A DNA stretch of 41,714 nucleotides from Candidatus Saccharibacteria bacterium (lineage in GTDB: Bacteria > Patescibacteriota > Saccharimonadia > JAGOAT01): contig JAGOAT010000005.1 in the NCBI GenBank assembly GCA_017983775.1, forward strand, positions 1-41,714, in the 5' to 3' direction. The translations under genes were made by a program, and so were the position numbers. Of this stretch, positions 24,265 to 32,792 are shown piece after piece. The notes under the pieces were generated by a model that did not search any database, was not told the DNA's origin, and was given only the letters and a program-made list of their open reading frames with translations. Each line of letters begins with the position of its first letter. The stretch's first letter is position 1.

Positions 24265-25085
24265 TGAAAGACAATCCAGAAAATGTAGAAAAAGATAACT
24301 GGTTAGATCAAAAGAGAGGTTATTTAAAAGCAAAAAATGAAGCTACACCTCATCTATTGCCTGAGGCAAGGTTATCTCAGGGATTTGGATCATTTTTATC
24401 ACGCTTAGCTAGGGCTGGCCTAGAATCATTTTGTTATACAGCTGGAACAATTGGGCAAGAGTTTGATCAGATGAAGCCTATGGGGGTAGATCTCACAGAA
24501 CCATCTCTGATGCTTTTATATATGGCAGAATCTATAGAAAGGCAACGTCAGATGGACCGTTTAGCAAGACATTATCCATATTTATATTCTTGGATGAAGC
24601 GAAAAGAAAAAGATGAAGGCATTGGAAAGCAGTTAGGCAGTCAAGTGAAATCTACAGGGACTTATAATGGATTATTGAATATCAAAAATGATAACCAAAA
24701 AGCATTAAGGGCTTTAGAACCAATTGCCTATGAGGAGCTTACAAAGCTACGAATTGGGCGGGGTTATTCATTGCTAGCACTGCCTACCGATAATATTGGT
24801 CAAGAATCTTTAGCCATACGTATCGGTGCTAAAATAGATTATATATTGGCAGTAATGGCACAAATGAAAGTAATACCTAGTTTTGAAAGATTGGTTTCTA
24901 GTTTTGGGTTAACCCATGATGCAGTTACGAGAATTTTAGAAGAATATGAGAATCATAATCCAAAAACTGGGAATTTTTACCTTCAGGATGCAATACGTAG
25001 GTGGGGTCAGTTGAGAGAAGGTGGCCCAACCATCAGTCCTGACAGGTTAGTACTCTATCCACCAGAAAGACGTATTAATTCCTAA
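24264..25085 (+). CDS. Hypothetical protein, 273 aa
   Basis: No family recognised. Soluble and mostly helical; charged N-terminus (residues 1-35), then GFGSFLSRLARAGLESFCY and a region rich in Arg/Glu helices. The stretch IPSFERLVSSFGLTHDAVTRILEEY reads like a helix-turn-helix, so DNA binding is possible (inference). GTG start beneath an extended -10 box. The Clp-like gene begins 42 nt after the stop. Confidence 0.65.
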   Translation: MKDNPENVEKDNWLDQKRGYLKAKNEATPHLLPEARLSQGFGSFLSRLARAGLESFCYTAGTIGQEFDQMKPMGVDLTEPSLMLLYMAESIERQRQMDRLARHYPYLYSWMKRKEKDEGIGKQLGSQVKSTGTYNGLLNIKNDNQKALRALEPIAYEELTKLRIGRGYSLLALPTDNIGQESLAIRIGAKIDYILAVMAQMKVIPSFERLVSSFGLTHDAVTRILEEYENHNPKTGNFYLQDAIRRWGQLREGGPTISPDRLVLYPPERRINS

Positions 25086-25099
25086 GACTTATAGCCACT

Positions 25100-25128
25100 G
25101 ATACTAGTTTACTGGTATCATATAGATA
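25100..25128 (+). promoter_or_regulatory. Hairpin plus extended -10 before the Clp-like gene
   Basis: GATACTAG (25100-25107) pairs with CTGGTATC (25112-25119), a possible terminator for the upstream gene. The same bases contain TGG-TATCAT (25113-25121), an extended -10 box six bases before ATG 25128, so terminator and promoter overlap. Confidence 0.45.
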
Positions 25129-27692
25129 TGAAAAACATAAGCTTCATCTCCTGGTGGTATGGACCGGGTTGGGAACAGTTGATCAAATATTGGCTTGGTA
25201 AGCTCCAATATTATCGTCAAGTATTTTCTTTGACATTGATTCTGCGCTCACTCTTCTCTCCATGGAAGCAAATGCGGGGTAGGGCGCGCAAAGGTATCCA
25301 GGGATTTTTCTATCAAGCTTTGGATAGCTTTATTTCAAGGTTTGTCGGATTGATGCTTAGGCTAGGATTATTGATATTCTCAGGGATTTGGTTCTTGATT
25401 CTGGGTATAGTGATGACCATTAGTATAATTAGTTGGCCAATTTTGATTATCTTGCTACCAACCAGTATCTATTTTTATCTGAAACGGTATAAGCCTTATT
25501 TAGATAATAAGCCCCTAACTCATCAACAGTGGGGTCGATTGGATCTATCTTTGACTAGAAGTCTAGCTAAAAAAATTGGCGAAGATACCCCAATCAAACA
25601 GATTTGGCAGGTTGTTGATAGTAAAGAATATATTGCAGACATTGGGTTTTTTCTTTGGCGCTTATCAACTCCTCCCCAGATAATTGATCAAGTGTTGGAC
25701 AATTATCCAATCGACCGAGATCAAGTATTCAAGACAGCCATTAGCTTAAGTCAACAATTTGATCAAGCTAGAATCCAGCCAATCACCTTGCTAGCAAGTA
25801 TTTTTTACTCTAGCCCAGCACTCAAAGCATATCTAGAAAATCTCAGTTTAAATGAGGATGATATCCGCTCAATACTAGCTTGGCGTTTTAGACTAAATAA
25901 ACGCCGAGAGGACTTCAAACAAAAAGTAGCATTTGGAGGTATCGCTAGAGACTGGAGTAGCGGATATACGCCACTTTTGGATCGTTATAGTCATAATATT
26001 AGCTCAATGGTGATGAATTATCGTGGGCATTATTCTGTGTTAGGTAGAGAAGATACTATCAAACAAATAGTTGAAATCCTGGCCAAGCCTAGCCGCTCTA
26101 GTGTGACTTTGGTCGGACAGAGTGGAGTTGGTAAGACTAGTATTGTCTATGGTGTAGCGCAGAAGCTGTTAATGGGCGAGAGTGAAAAACTCAAATATTA
26201 TCAGATCAGTGAGCTAGATGCTACAACTATTTTGGGGGCTGTTGATCAGTTTGGTGCTTCTGGGATAGAGCAAATGATTGAAGCCTTGGCTGTAGAGGCA
26301 ATTAAGTCCAAAAATACTATTTTGTTCCTTGATAATGCCCAGTTGTTTTTGCAGGCTGGTGTGGGGAGTGTTGATTTGAGCAACCTACTTTTGACAATCT
26401 TAGAAAAAAGTTCCCTAAAACTTATCATGACTATTGGGAGCACAGATTGGCAAAGGTTGCAAGCTGCCAAACCAAACCTAACTGGATTAATGAATCCCTT
26501 ACAGATAGAACCTACAGACAGAGATACGACTATGCGGGTACTTGAAGATATCACTATTGCCCATGAGAATAGAGAGGGTGCGATAGTGACCTACCCTGCA
26601 CTAAAGGAGGTCTATCATTTATCAGACCAGTTTATTACTACCAAGGCTTTTCCCGCCAAGGCGGTAGACTTACTAGACCAAAGTTTTGCGTTTAGTCAGG
26701 ATAATGCTGGGATCAAGCTAGTAACTGATCAAGTGATTGCTAAGACTCTAGAAGCAAAGACCAATATCAAAGTCACTCGGGCTAACCAAGTAGAGTCAAA
26801 AGAGTTATTAAATCTAGAGAATAAAATCCACCAGCGAATGATCAATCAGAGCCGAGCTGTCAAGGTGGTATCCAATGCTTTACGTCGGGCGAGAGCGGGG
26901 GTTCGTAATTCTTCTAGGCCAGTAGGAAGCTTTTTGTTTCTAGGTCCCACGGGGGTAGGTAAGACAGAGCTTGCAAAATCGCTGGCAGATGTTTACTTTG
27001 GAGGTGAGGATAATATGATCAGAGTGGATATGAGTGAGTATCAGAGAGTAGAAGATATCGCCAGACTTCTTGGATCGGTTAGTGAGTCTGGGAGCTTTTT
27101 GACAGCTATCAAGGAGAATCCGTTTTCGGTAGTATTGTTCGATGAGATCGAGAAGGCTCATCCAGATTTGCTCAACTTGATGCTACAGTTGCTGGATGAA
27201 GGTAATCTGACAGATCTAAATGGTTTGAAGGTTAGTTTTCGGGAGGCAATTGTCATCTTGACGTCAAATGCTGGTGCAGATGAAATCAGAGCAAGGATTC
27301 AGGCAGGTCAAAACTTGGAAGATTTTGAATCAGAATTAGTAGACAGATTGATAGCTAGTGGTATCTTTAGGCCAGAGTTTTTGAATCGTTTTGATGAGAT
27401 AGTCTTGTTTAGACCTTTGAACATTGAAGAGATTGTTCAGGTCGGTAAAATCATGCTTCGTTCAATCAATGCAGGTCTTGCCAATCAAAATATTTTTGTT
27501 GAATTGACGGACAACGCTTGGAGTTATGTTGCCCAGAGAGGTTATGATCCGAGACTAGGCTCTAGGCCAATGCGTCGAGCCTTACAACGCTACGTCCAAG
27601 ATCTGGTGGCTCAAAAAATTCTGTCAGGACAGGCTCAGGCAGGTGCAAGGATTTCTCTGGATTATGCGGATCTTATAGCCATCGATTCCTGA
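25128..27692 (+). CDS. Membrane-anchored Clp/HSP100-type double AAA+ ATPase with degenerate first ring
   Basis: 854 residues. The N-terminus has two to three membrane helices (about 33-45 and 75-118). Residues about 135-290 may include a Clp-N-like helical region. D1 has Walker A GQSGVGKT (330-337), but Walker B reads ILFLDN (Asp402-Asn403, Asn replacing the catalytic Glu), and the family arginine-finger segment (LERRF) reads LTGLMN. D2 is intact: Walker A GPTGVGKT (606-613), Walker B VVLFDEIEKAH (Asp672/Glu673) and FRPEFLNRFDE. The ClpP-docking V/L/I-G-F tripeptide reads AGQ. It is probably a membrane-tethered unfoldase powered by D2 and independent of ClpP (inference). The 3' end overlaps convergent corA by 20 bp. 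Confidence 0.85.
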   Translation: MKNISFISWWYGPGWEQLIKYWLGKLQYYRQVFSLTLILRSLFSPWKQMRGRARKGIQGFFYQALDSFISRFVGLMLRLGLLIFSGIWFLILGIVMTISIISWPILIILLPTSIYFYLKRYKPYLDNKPLTHQQWGRLDLSLTRSLAKKIGEDTPIKQIWQVVDSKEYIADIGFFLWRLSTPPQIIDQVLDNYPIDRDQVFKTAISLSQQFDQARIQPITLLASIFYSSPALKAYLENLSLNEDDIRSILAWRFRLNKRREDFKQKVAFGGIARDWSSGYTPLLDRYSHNISSMVMNYRGHYSVLGREDTIKQIVEILAKPSRSSVTLVGQSGVGKTSIVYGVAQKLLMGESEKLKYYQISELDATTILGAVDQFGASGIEQMIEALAVEAIKSKNTILFLDNAQLFLQAGVGSVDLSNLLLTILEKSSLKLIMTIGSTDWQRLQAAKPNLTGLMNPLQIEPTDRDTTMRVLEDITIAHENREGAIVTYPALKEVYHLSDQFITTKAFPAKAVDLLDQSFAFSQDNAGIKLVTDQVIAKTLEAKTNIKVTRANQVESKELLNLENKIHQRMINQSRAVKVVSNALRRARAGVRNSSRPVGSFLFLGPTGVGKTELAKSLADVYFGGEDNMIRVDMSEYQRVEDIARLLGSVSESGSFLTAIKENPFSVVLFDEIEKAHPDLLNLMLQLLDEGNLTDLNGLKVSFREAIVILTSNAGADEIRARIQAGQNLEDFESELVDRLIASGIFRPEFLNRFDEIVLFRPLNIEEIVQVGKIMLRSINAGLANQNIFVELTDNAWSYVAQRGYDPRLGSRPMRRALQRYVQDLVAQKILSGQAQAGARISLDYADLIAIDS

Positions 27693-28593
27693 TAAATATT
27701 GCCACGCAACCCAGGGTAATGATTACCTGGATGGCAATTACCATCAAGAAAGCATCAGGCCTGTGTGATAATGGCAGATCAACATTCATCCCATACATAC
27801 TACTCAGGATGGTTGGAATTGTCAGAATGATACTGATTGATGTGAAGAATTTGAATAGCCTGTTTAGGTTGTTGGTATTGATTGTCGAATATGCTTCACG
27901 GATATTGACAATTGTTCTTTGGCTGGCACGGCAAATCTCGATCAGCTGTAAGTTCTCTAGATAGATATCCTCGAGTTCATCTTCTTCAACTTCTATTACA
28001 GGGGCAATTTTTTTGTTTCCTAGTTTACTTAAGAGCGTATTGGTCGGAGTTAATGCAGCTAGGAAGTCACTGAGTTGGTCTTCAAATCTGACCAGCTCAA
28101 TAAAGGTTTTGTTGCTGATATCATGAGCGGCTGCTAGGTTGCGTTTTGCCTCATTGATCCTTTTGTTGATCTTGAGCATCGTTTTTTCATAGCTGTTGTT
28201 GATCAGATCTAAAAAGCTCCAAACGGTGTCGAGGTGGGTTTCATTCTTGTTTTGCTCAAGGGCTTCTCTAATCATCCCTCTAGCACCATCATTGGCAATA
28301 AATATCAAGAGATCTTTGCGGTAGACTATTAGCACTAGGTTTGTCGATATGACCTCCTCATCTGTGGTTGCATACCTGACGAAGAGGTAGAGAGTACCAT
28401 TGTCGAGATCAAGTCTAGGCACTTCAAACGTATCCAGGGCATCAGTCAGAATATCAATATCGAGCTTATAACGCTTGGATATATTTCTCAGTTCTTCATT
28501 GGAGGGCTTTAAGAGGTAGAGAACAGAGCCATCTCTTTTCCGAGTAGCACTAGTGATCTTGCCCTTGGCATTTTTATAGTAATACTTGATCAT
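27673..28593 (-). CDS. corA: CorA-family magnesium/divalent cation channel
   Basis: 306 residues. A cytoplasmic alpha/beta N-domain and long stalk helix are followed by TM1 (FFTSISIILTIPTILSSM), the diagnostic YGMN motif (YGMNVDLP) and TM2, with a basic tail (IRNRWL). CorA assembles as a pentamer and conducts Mg2+, sometimes Co2+/Ni2+. GGAG lies about nine bases before the ATG on the minus strand, so this gene has a leader. It converges on, and overlaps, the Clp-like gene. Confidence 0.92.
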   Translation of the reverse strand: MIKYYYKNAKGKITSATRKRDGSVLYLLKPSNEELRNISKRYKLDIDILTDALDTFEVPRLDLDNGTLYLFVRYATTDEEVISTNLVLIVYRKDLLIFIANDGARGMIREALEQNKNETHLDTVWSFLDLINNSYEKTMLKINKRINEAKRNLAAAHDISNKTFIELVRFEDQLSDFLAALTPTNTLLSKLGNKKIAPVIEVEEDELEDIYLENLQLIEICRASQRTIVNIREAYSTINTNNLNRLFKFFTSISIILTIPTILSSMYGMNVDLPLSHRPDAFLMVIAIQVIITLGCVAIFIRNRWL

Positions 28594-28787
28594 ATCACTT
28601 TACTCCAGTCTTTTAGTTGCCAATAGTTTGATTATATAGTAATCTCAACCCAATACCAAACACAAAAGTAATCATCATGATCGAAGTTTAGCAATATGCA
28701 ACTAAAACTATAGCCAGAAAATGGTGGAAGATCTTACAGATTACGATATACCCAGCTTGTATGGATCAATTAATAATCAATTTAAGC

Positions 28788-29222
28788 TTAGTGGTAGAGG
28801 ATGGCATTGTCATCAAAACCCTCTAAGTATTTTTTGAGAGGAGGGAATAGTGGTGAAGGTAGATTGTTTATATCAAACCACTGCCATTCTGAAGTCTCTC
28901 CAGGAGAGGCATTTTGGGGTTCTCCCGATTCCCAGTCAGCGACAAAGGTAATATCGACATAGTGTTTTGGCATCAAGTCGATAAAATTATATAGACCATG
29001 CAATCTTAAGTTTTTGACCTTTAAGTCATTTCCGGCTTCTTCAGCAAGCTCTCTAAGGACGGCCCCCTCTAAGGATTCTCCATTTTCAAGATGACCGCCG
29101 CCGCTTCCCCAATAGCCTTGACCAAAAGATTCTACTCTCTGGTGGAGCATTACCTCCCTAGTGTCATTATTGAGCCTGATGACAATAATACCAACACCTA
29201 TCTTGGGTCTCAATCCTGACAT
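28788..29222 (-). CDS. Nudix hydrolase
   Basis: 144 residues. Complete Nudix box (G-x5-E-x7-R-E-U-x-E-E-x-G): GGHLENGESLEGAVLREL followed by AEEAGND. Nudix enzymes hydrolyse nucleoside diphosphates linked to other groups, for example oxidised dNTPs or ADP-ribose; substrate not predictable. The N-terminus KIGVGIIVIRLNNDTREVMLH fits the MutT-like strand. Preceded by TGA-TATAAT six bases before the ATG, so leaderless. The next gene upstream on this strand is a P-loop kinase of possibly related nucleotide function. Confidence 0.9.
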   Translation of the reverse strand: MSGLRPKIGVGIIVIRLNNDTREVMLHQRVESFGQGYWGSGGGHLENGESLEGAVLRELAEEAGNDLKVKNLRLHGLYNFIDLMPKHYVDITFVADWESGEPQNASPGETSEWQWFDINNLPSPLFPPLKKYLEGFDDNAILYH

Positions 29223-29237
29223 GGTTGCATTATATCA
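29220..29237 (-). promoter_or_regulatory. Extended -10 promoter placing the Nudix gene leaderless
   Basis: Minus strand TGA-TATAAT (hexamer at 29229-29234), ATG at 29220-29222 six bases on, no Shine-Dalgarno. Confidence 0.65.
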
Positions 29238-29248
29238 CAAGCTAGAGT

Positions 29249-29902
29249 CTAGGTGGGTAACTCAGGTAACTTATTGTTATCTTGTAACCATTTTATAATT
29301 CTTTGAGCAATATCATGCATGCCCAGGTAGGAAGTATTATATCTTTGACCAGGAGGAGCTAGGCTCATGGCAAATTCTGTATGACTGCCATTTGGTTCGT
29401 CTGAAAAAAGCTCTTCCTTTTCTCCTTCTAGAAACTCATCTATAGTATCAAGATTATCCTTTCCACTTTGTCTAGCCTTAGCGCGAGCATATCTTGCAGG
29501 AGCAGGACAAAACAGTGCCACTATCACCCCCCTAGTCTCAAATACCTTCTCGGCTTCATCTGCATTTCGCAACCCATCAACTATTACAATTGGTGTATTC
29601 TGGTATAGTTCTGTGATTATACCAGGATTATCCGTAGGTCGTAGTTCTTGAGATCTATCACCATAATCTTCACGGGTAGGATTAGTGATACCAGTCTCAT
29701 TTAGGGATTCTCTCAGGTAGTCTGAAAAACGAAAAATCGAGATATAGCCAACGGGGTAGCCTAGCTCGGTTAACTCCTTTTTCAGATACCCAATCAGAGT
29801 AGTCTTACCAGATCCAGGTAAACCAGTTATGGCCAACACTAGCCTTTCTGATTCTGGAGGTAACTCTTTTTTCTCGTAATGCTGGGGTGTAGTCTCTGTC
29901 AT
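29249..29902 (-). CDS. P-loop kinase, (deoxy)nucleotide/dephospho-CoA kinase-like
   Basis: 217 residues. Walker A AITGLPGSGKTT near residue 32, then a kinase-like layout: ISIFRFSDYLRESLNE (substrate region), VIVDGLRNADEAE (Walker B-like strand) and a basic lid ARYARAKARQSGKDN. This matches P-loop nucleotide or dephospho-CoA kinase-like proteins annotated as AAA family; the substrate is not determined. AGGGA lies nine bases before the ATG. Divergent from the HIT gene. Confidence 0.7.
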   Translation of the reverse strand: MTETTPQHYEKKELPPESERLVLAITGLPGSGKTTLIGYLKKELTELGYPVGYISIFRFSDYLRESLNETGITNPTREDYGDRSQELRPTDNPGIITELYQNTPIVIVDGLRNADEAEKVFETRGVIVALFCPAPARYARAKARQSGKDNLDTIDEFLEGEKEELFSDEPNGSHTEFAMSLAPPGQRYNTSYLGMHDIAQRIIKWLQDNNKLPELPT

Positions 29903-29957
29903 TATATAGATTCCCTAATATGAATATGCAGTCCTTTGTTTAGTCAAGTATTATATC

Positions 29958-29973
29958 TGCTATAATACCATTA
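29958..29973 (+). promoter_or_regulatory. Extended -10 promoter placing the HIT gene leaderless
   Basis: TGC-TATAAT (29958-29966), ATG 29973 six bases later, no Shine-Dalgarno; TTGTTT (29936-29941) is a possible -35 at 19 bp. Confidence 0.65.
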
Positions 29974-30377
29974 TGAGTATTTTTAGTAAAATACTAGCTG
30001 GGGAGATTCCAGCTGAAATTGTCTATCAAGATCAGGATTTCTTTGCCATTCTCGACATCTTTCCTAGTGCTCCTGGGCATTTACTCTTGATGCCAGTCAA
30101 GCAGTATCCAAACTATCTTGAGATGCCAGAGCGGGATTATACTGAGATCATGCTGTTAGCAAGGAATATGGCAAAGTTGCTCAAGCAGGTTTATCAGGCA
30201 GATTTTGTAATCTTGAAGATTATCGGTACTGATATTATGGATCATTTACATATTCATCTGATACCGATTCACAAGGGTCAGAGGCAATTAGACCAAGATA
30301 AGCCAGTAGCTCTTGAGGACCTGAAGCCAGAGGCCGACAAGATTCGTAATGCCTTTAGTGATCTGATAGTTAGCTAA
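29973..30377 (+). CDS. HIT-family nucleotide hydrolase/transferase
   Basis: 134 residues. Typical opening SIFSKILAGEIPAEIVYQD, then GHLLLMPVKQYPN and the histidine triad HLHIHLIP near residue 90. HIT proteins cleave adenosine 5'-phosphoramidate or dinucleoside polyphosphates; the middle His is the nucleophile. The stop overlaps the uppP start (TAATG), so this is the first gene of a HIT-uppP-thioredoxin-CcdA cluster. Confidence 0.92.
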   Translation: MSIFSKILAGEIPAEIVYQDQDFFAILDIFPSAPGHLLLMPVKQYPNYLEMPERDYTEIMLLARNMAKLLKQVYQADFVILKIIGTDIMDHLHIHLIPIHKGQRQLDQDKPVALEDLKPEADKIRNAFSDLIVS

Positions 30378-31141
30378 TGTGGGTCATCATAATCCTCGCT
30401 TTGATCCAGGCAATCTCTGAATTTCTTCCTATATCATCATCCGGACATCTTGCCCTCTTCGGTAGCTTACTTGATAAATCCAACCCCTATCTTGATGCTA
30501 GTCTACATCTAGGTACAGCATTAGCCCTCCTGGTATTTTTGCGCCGAGAAGTGATGGAGGCATTGAGGGATTTTCGCAAGCTTGCTAGCTTGGTGCTAGC
30601 AACAGTGCCCGTACTTGGAATTGCCTATATATTGAGAGATCAGATAGAATGGTTACATCAAGACCAGAGAGTACTGTGGGTGGTGTTGACTGGATTAACC
30701 TTTGGCACATTATTGCTATGGTTAGCAGATCATAGAGGAGCAGTTAGACAGATTCAACTTGCCTGGCCTACTTTTTGGCAGGCTTGCCTGATAGGACTTG
30801 GCCAGATTGCCTCGCTTTGGCCAGGAGTATCAAGATCCGGGTCTAGTACAGCTACATCAGTATTAGCTGGCCTGGATTTGGTCAGTAGTGCCAAGTTTAG
30901 CTTCTTGACTGCCATACCAATTACTTTGATTGTGGGAGGGTACTCATTGGTTGATCTAGGCTCTAGTCAAAATCAGTATTCCTACCCGCAACTCTTGCTT
31001 GGTGTCGGCATTACTGCGGTTAGTGGCTATTTTATACTAAGTTTTTTAGTTAAATATTTGGCTCGACACAATCTCAAGGTTTTTATTTATTATCGATTAT
31101 TCCTGATCTTTGCTCTGAGCTTAATCATTGTGTTAGGATAA
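30377..31141 (+). CDS. uppP: Undecaprenyl-diphosphatase UppP/BacA
   Basis: 254 residues with about eight membrane helices. Signatures EFLPISSSGHL (residues about 15-25) and GVSRSGSSTATSVLAGL, both from the active site of the UppP family. The enzyme recycles undecaprenyl diphosphate to the monophosphate carrier used in peptidoglycan and polysaccharide synthesis and can confer bacitracin resistance. ATG overlaps the HIT stop by one base. The thioredoxin gene follows after 4 nt. Confidence 0.95.
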   Translation: MWVIIILALIQAISEFLPISSSGHLALFGSLLDKSNPYLDASLHLGTALALLVFLRREVMEALRDFRKLASLVLATVPVLGIAYILRDQIEWLHQDQRVLWVVLTGLTFGTLLLWLADHRGAVRQIQLAWPTFWQACLIGLGQIASLWPGVSRSGSSTATSVLAGLDLVSSAKFSFLTAIPITLIVGGYSLVDLGSSQNQYSYPQLLLGVGITAVSGYFILSFLVKYLARHNLKVFIYYRLFLIFALSLIIVLG

Positions 31142-31145
31142 GGGT

Positions 31146-31691
31146 ATGAGCAATAATATCAAATGGATTGTTACTTTAATAATTGTCGGGGTAGTTGCTA
31201 CGGCGGTAATATTTGTTTGGAATAACAAGGATACAGGGAGTGAGCCTGACAATAGTTTGGTCGGGGTTAATGGTAGCCAGTCAGAGTCTGAAGAGGATCA
31301 AGATCAGATTCAGGAGGCAGGCGATAACCAGTCAGATAGTATAGACCAACAGACTACTAGCCAGGATAATGGTAGTCAGGCAGAATCAGGTTATATTGAT
31401 TATGATCCAGCCCAGTTAGCTAGAGCTGATAATGGAGATGTGATTTTGTTCTTTCATGCAAGTTGGTGTCCGACTTGTAAGATTCTCGATCAGAGTTTGA
31501 CTAATACTGATTTCTTGTCGACTGGGATTACGGTGATGAAGCTGGACTATGATACACAGACAGAGCTCAAGAATCGCTATGGTGTGACCAGCCAACATAC
31601 TTTAGTCCAGGTAGATAGTCAGGGCAATCTTATCAAATCTTGGAGAGGTAGTTATAATCTCAGCCAGATCGAACAAGAGCTAAATAGCTAG
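31146..31691 (+). CDS. Membrane-anchored thioredoxin-like protein (CPTC)
   Basis: 181 residues. N-terminal helix (about residues 6-27), an acidic Gln/Ser/Asp-rich linker of about 60 residues, then a thioredoxin fold. The active site HASWCPTCKILDQ has the CxxC redox pair; a later HTLVQVDSQGNL segment sits where the cis-Pro loop would be but lacks Pro. It is placed outside the membrane by topology. The CcdA-like gene starts 3 nt downstream, so electrons would pass from CcdA to this protein to reduce or rearrange disulfides of exported proteins. Confidence 0.88.
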   Translation: MSNNIKWIVTLIIVGVVATAVIFVWNNKDTGSEPDNSLVGVNGSQSESEEDQDQIQEAGDNQSDSIDQQTTSQDNGSQAESGYIDYDPAQLARADNGDVILFFHASWCPTCKILDQSLTNTDFLSTGITVMKLDYDTQTELKNRYGVTSQHTLVQVDSQGNLIKSWRGSYNLSQIEQELNS

Positions 31692-31694
31692 TCA

Positions 31695-32420
31695 GTGATT
31701 CTACTGATCAGTTCATTCATAGCAGGGATTTTGACTGTATTTGCTCCTTGCATCTTGCCAATCTTACCAGTAGTATTGACACGGAGCTTAGATGGACAAG
31801 TTAGCAAGATAAGGACTTGGAGAATTCTTGGTTCTTTATCTGTGTCGATTCTTATTTTTACCTTGCTCTTGCGTGGGGCTAGTCGTTTGATACCAGTTAC
31901 AGACCAAAGGTTGGCTCTGGTATCTGGATTAATCATTATTGGCTTTGGTGTTCAGAGTTTATTCCCTAAATTTTGGGCGACTATTAGTCAGAGATTAGGC
32001 ATTACTAAAGCCTCAAATCAATTAAGTGGTAAAGGCTTAAGACAAGATAATTGGTGGGGTGATATACTGATAGGTGCCAGTCTAGGCCCAATATTCACTA
32101 GCTGTTCACCTACTTATACAATTCTAGTGGCTACAGTTTTACCCGAAAGTTGGCTGAAGGGACTAAGTTATATCTTAATCTACCTGTTTGGACTAGTTTT
32201 GATATTGAGCTTACTAGTTAAGTTTGGCCAGAAGTTCGTGACCAAAGTAGACAATCTTTCTGGAGAGAGGTCTAGGTTTAGGCGAGGAGTGGCTCTGATA
32301 TTTATTCTACTCGGAATAGCAATAGCTACTGGCTGGATCAAGGAATTGGAGATTTGGCTAATTGATAACAACCCCTTAATAGAGTGGATTACTAGCTTTG
32401 AGATTAACTTAACAAGCTAA
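31695..32420 (+). CDS. CcdA/DsbD-type transmembrane electron carrier
   Basis: 241 residues, about six membrane helices, GTG start. Carries the paired cysteine motifs of the family: FAPCILPILP in TM1 and GPIFTSCSPTYTI in TM4. It shuttles reducing equivalents from cytoplasmic thioredoxin to extracytoplasmic partners, here most likely the adjacent CPTC protein. Last gene of the cluster; a 1.45-kb gene-poor region follows. Confidence 0.9.
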   Translation: MILLISSFIAGILTVFAPCILPILPVVLTRSLDGQVSKIRTWRILGSLSVSILIFTLLLRGASRLIPVTDQRLALVSGLIIIGFGVQSLFPKFWATISQRLGITKASNQLSGKGLRQDNWWGDILIGASLGPIFTSCSPTYTILVATVLPESWLKGLSYILIYLFGLVLILSLLVKFGQKFVTKVDNLSGERSRFRRGVALIFILLGIAIATGWIKELEIWLIDNNPLIEWITSFEINLTS

Positions 32421-32455
32421 GTGGTTTGCTTAAAATGGGTGTATCCGATCAATGA

Positions 32456-32719
32456 TCAAGCCTCAAGTATTTTACCAGGTATTCTGAGAAAATTATTAGT
32501 GAGCTCGATAGAGAGTCTGAATATCTACTGACGTCAAGAGAAAGGGTAGGATTTATCGAAAGACAGCCGAGAAGGTTATCTAAATATTTTGCGACATCGA
32601 GGATCAATAGACTTGATAGGGTTAAGGAGTTCATAAAAAAGGTAACCCTCCCCGGACAAAAAAATGCCCGGGGAGGGTTAAAGTGTGTGGCTCCCCTACA
32701 GGGGGGGTTAGGGTGGTAG
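32456..32719 (+). pseudogene. Possible broken small ORF without a start codon
   Basis: An 87-codon open frame reads like a helical charged protein (YSEKIISELDRESEYLL, RLSKYFATSRINRLDRVKEF) but has no ATG/GTG/TTG before the tail. ATG 32452 lies one frame away, so a single indel would join them. The 3' end runs into the hairpin array. The low-complexity opposite-strand ORF covering the same bases is less protein-like. Confidence 0.25.
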
Positions 32720-32792
32720 AGGGGAGCCACACTGCCTCAACTATTCTGAGGCAAGGGTAATGCCATGTTCCCACGAGCACGGCATTACCCTT
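32643..32792 (+). ncRNA. Putative structured RNA: four consecutive perfect hairpins
   Basis: Stems: 32643-32655 with 32668-32680 (13 bp); 32685-32697 with 32720-32732 (13 bp); 32733-32739 with 32747-32753 (7 bp); 32753-32764 with 32781-32792 (12 bp). All perfect and very GC-rich in an AT-rich gap. The 22-nt loop of the second hairpin contains GGGGGGGTTA, which can pair with the left arm of the first hairpin (TAACCC-TCCCC) with a one-base bulge, giving a competing fold. The last hairpin is not followed by a T-run. It could be a terminator cluster, a regulatory leader or a free RNA; strand assumed. Confidence 0.45.

Noticed and set aside
25128-27692. Classifying the Clp-like ATPase as ClpB or ClpC
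   Set aside because: There is no ClpB middle domain of full length, no ClpP-docking loop, a membrane N-terminus and a degenerate D1, so neither name fits.
32449-32730. 93-aa minus-strand ORF
   Set aside because: It lies over the GC-rich hairpins, gives a Pro/Cys-rich low-complexity N-terminus and has no ribosome-binding site or extended -10 box.
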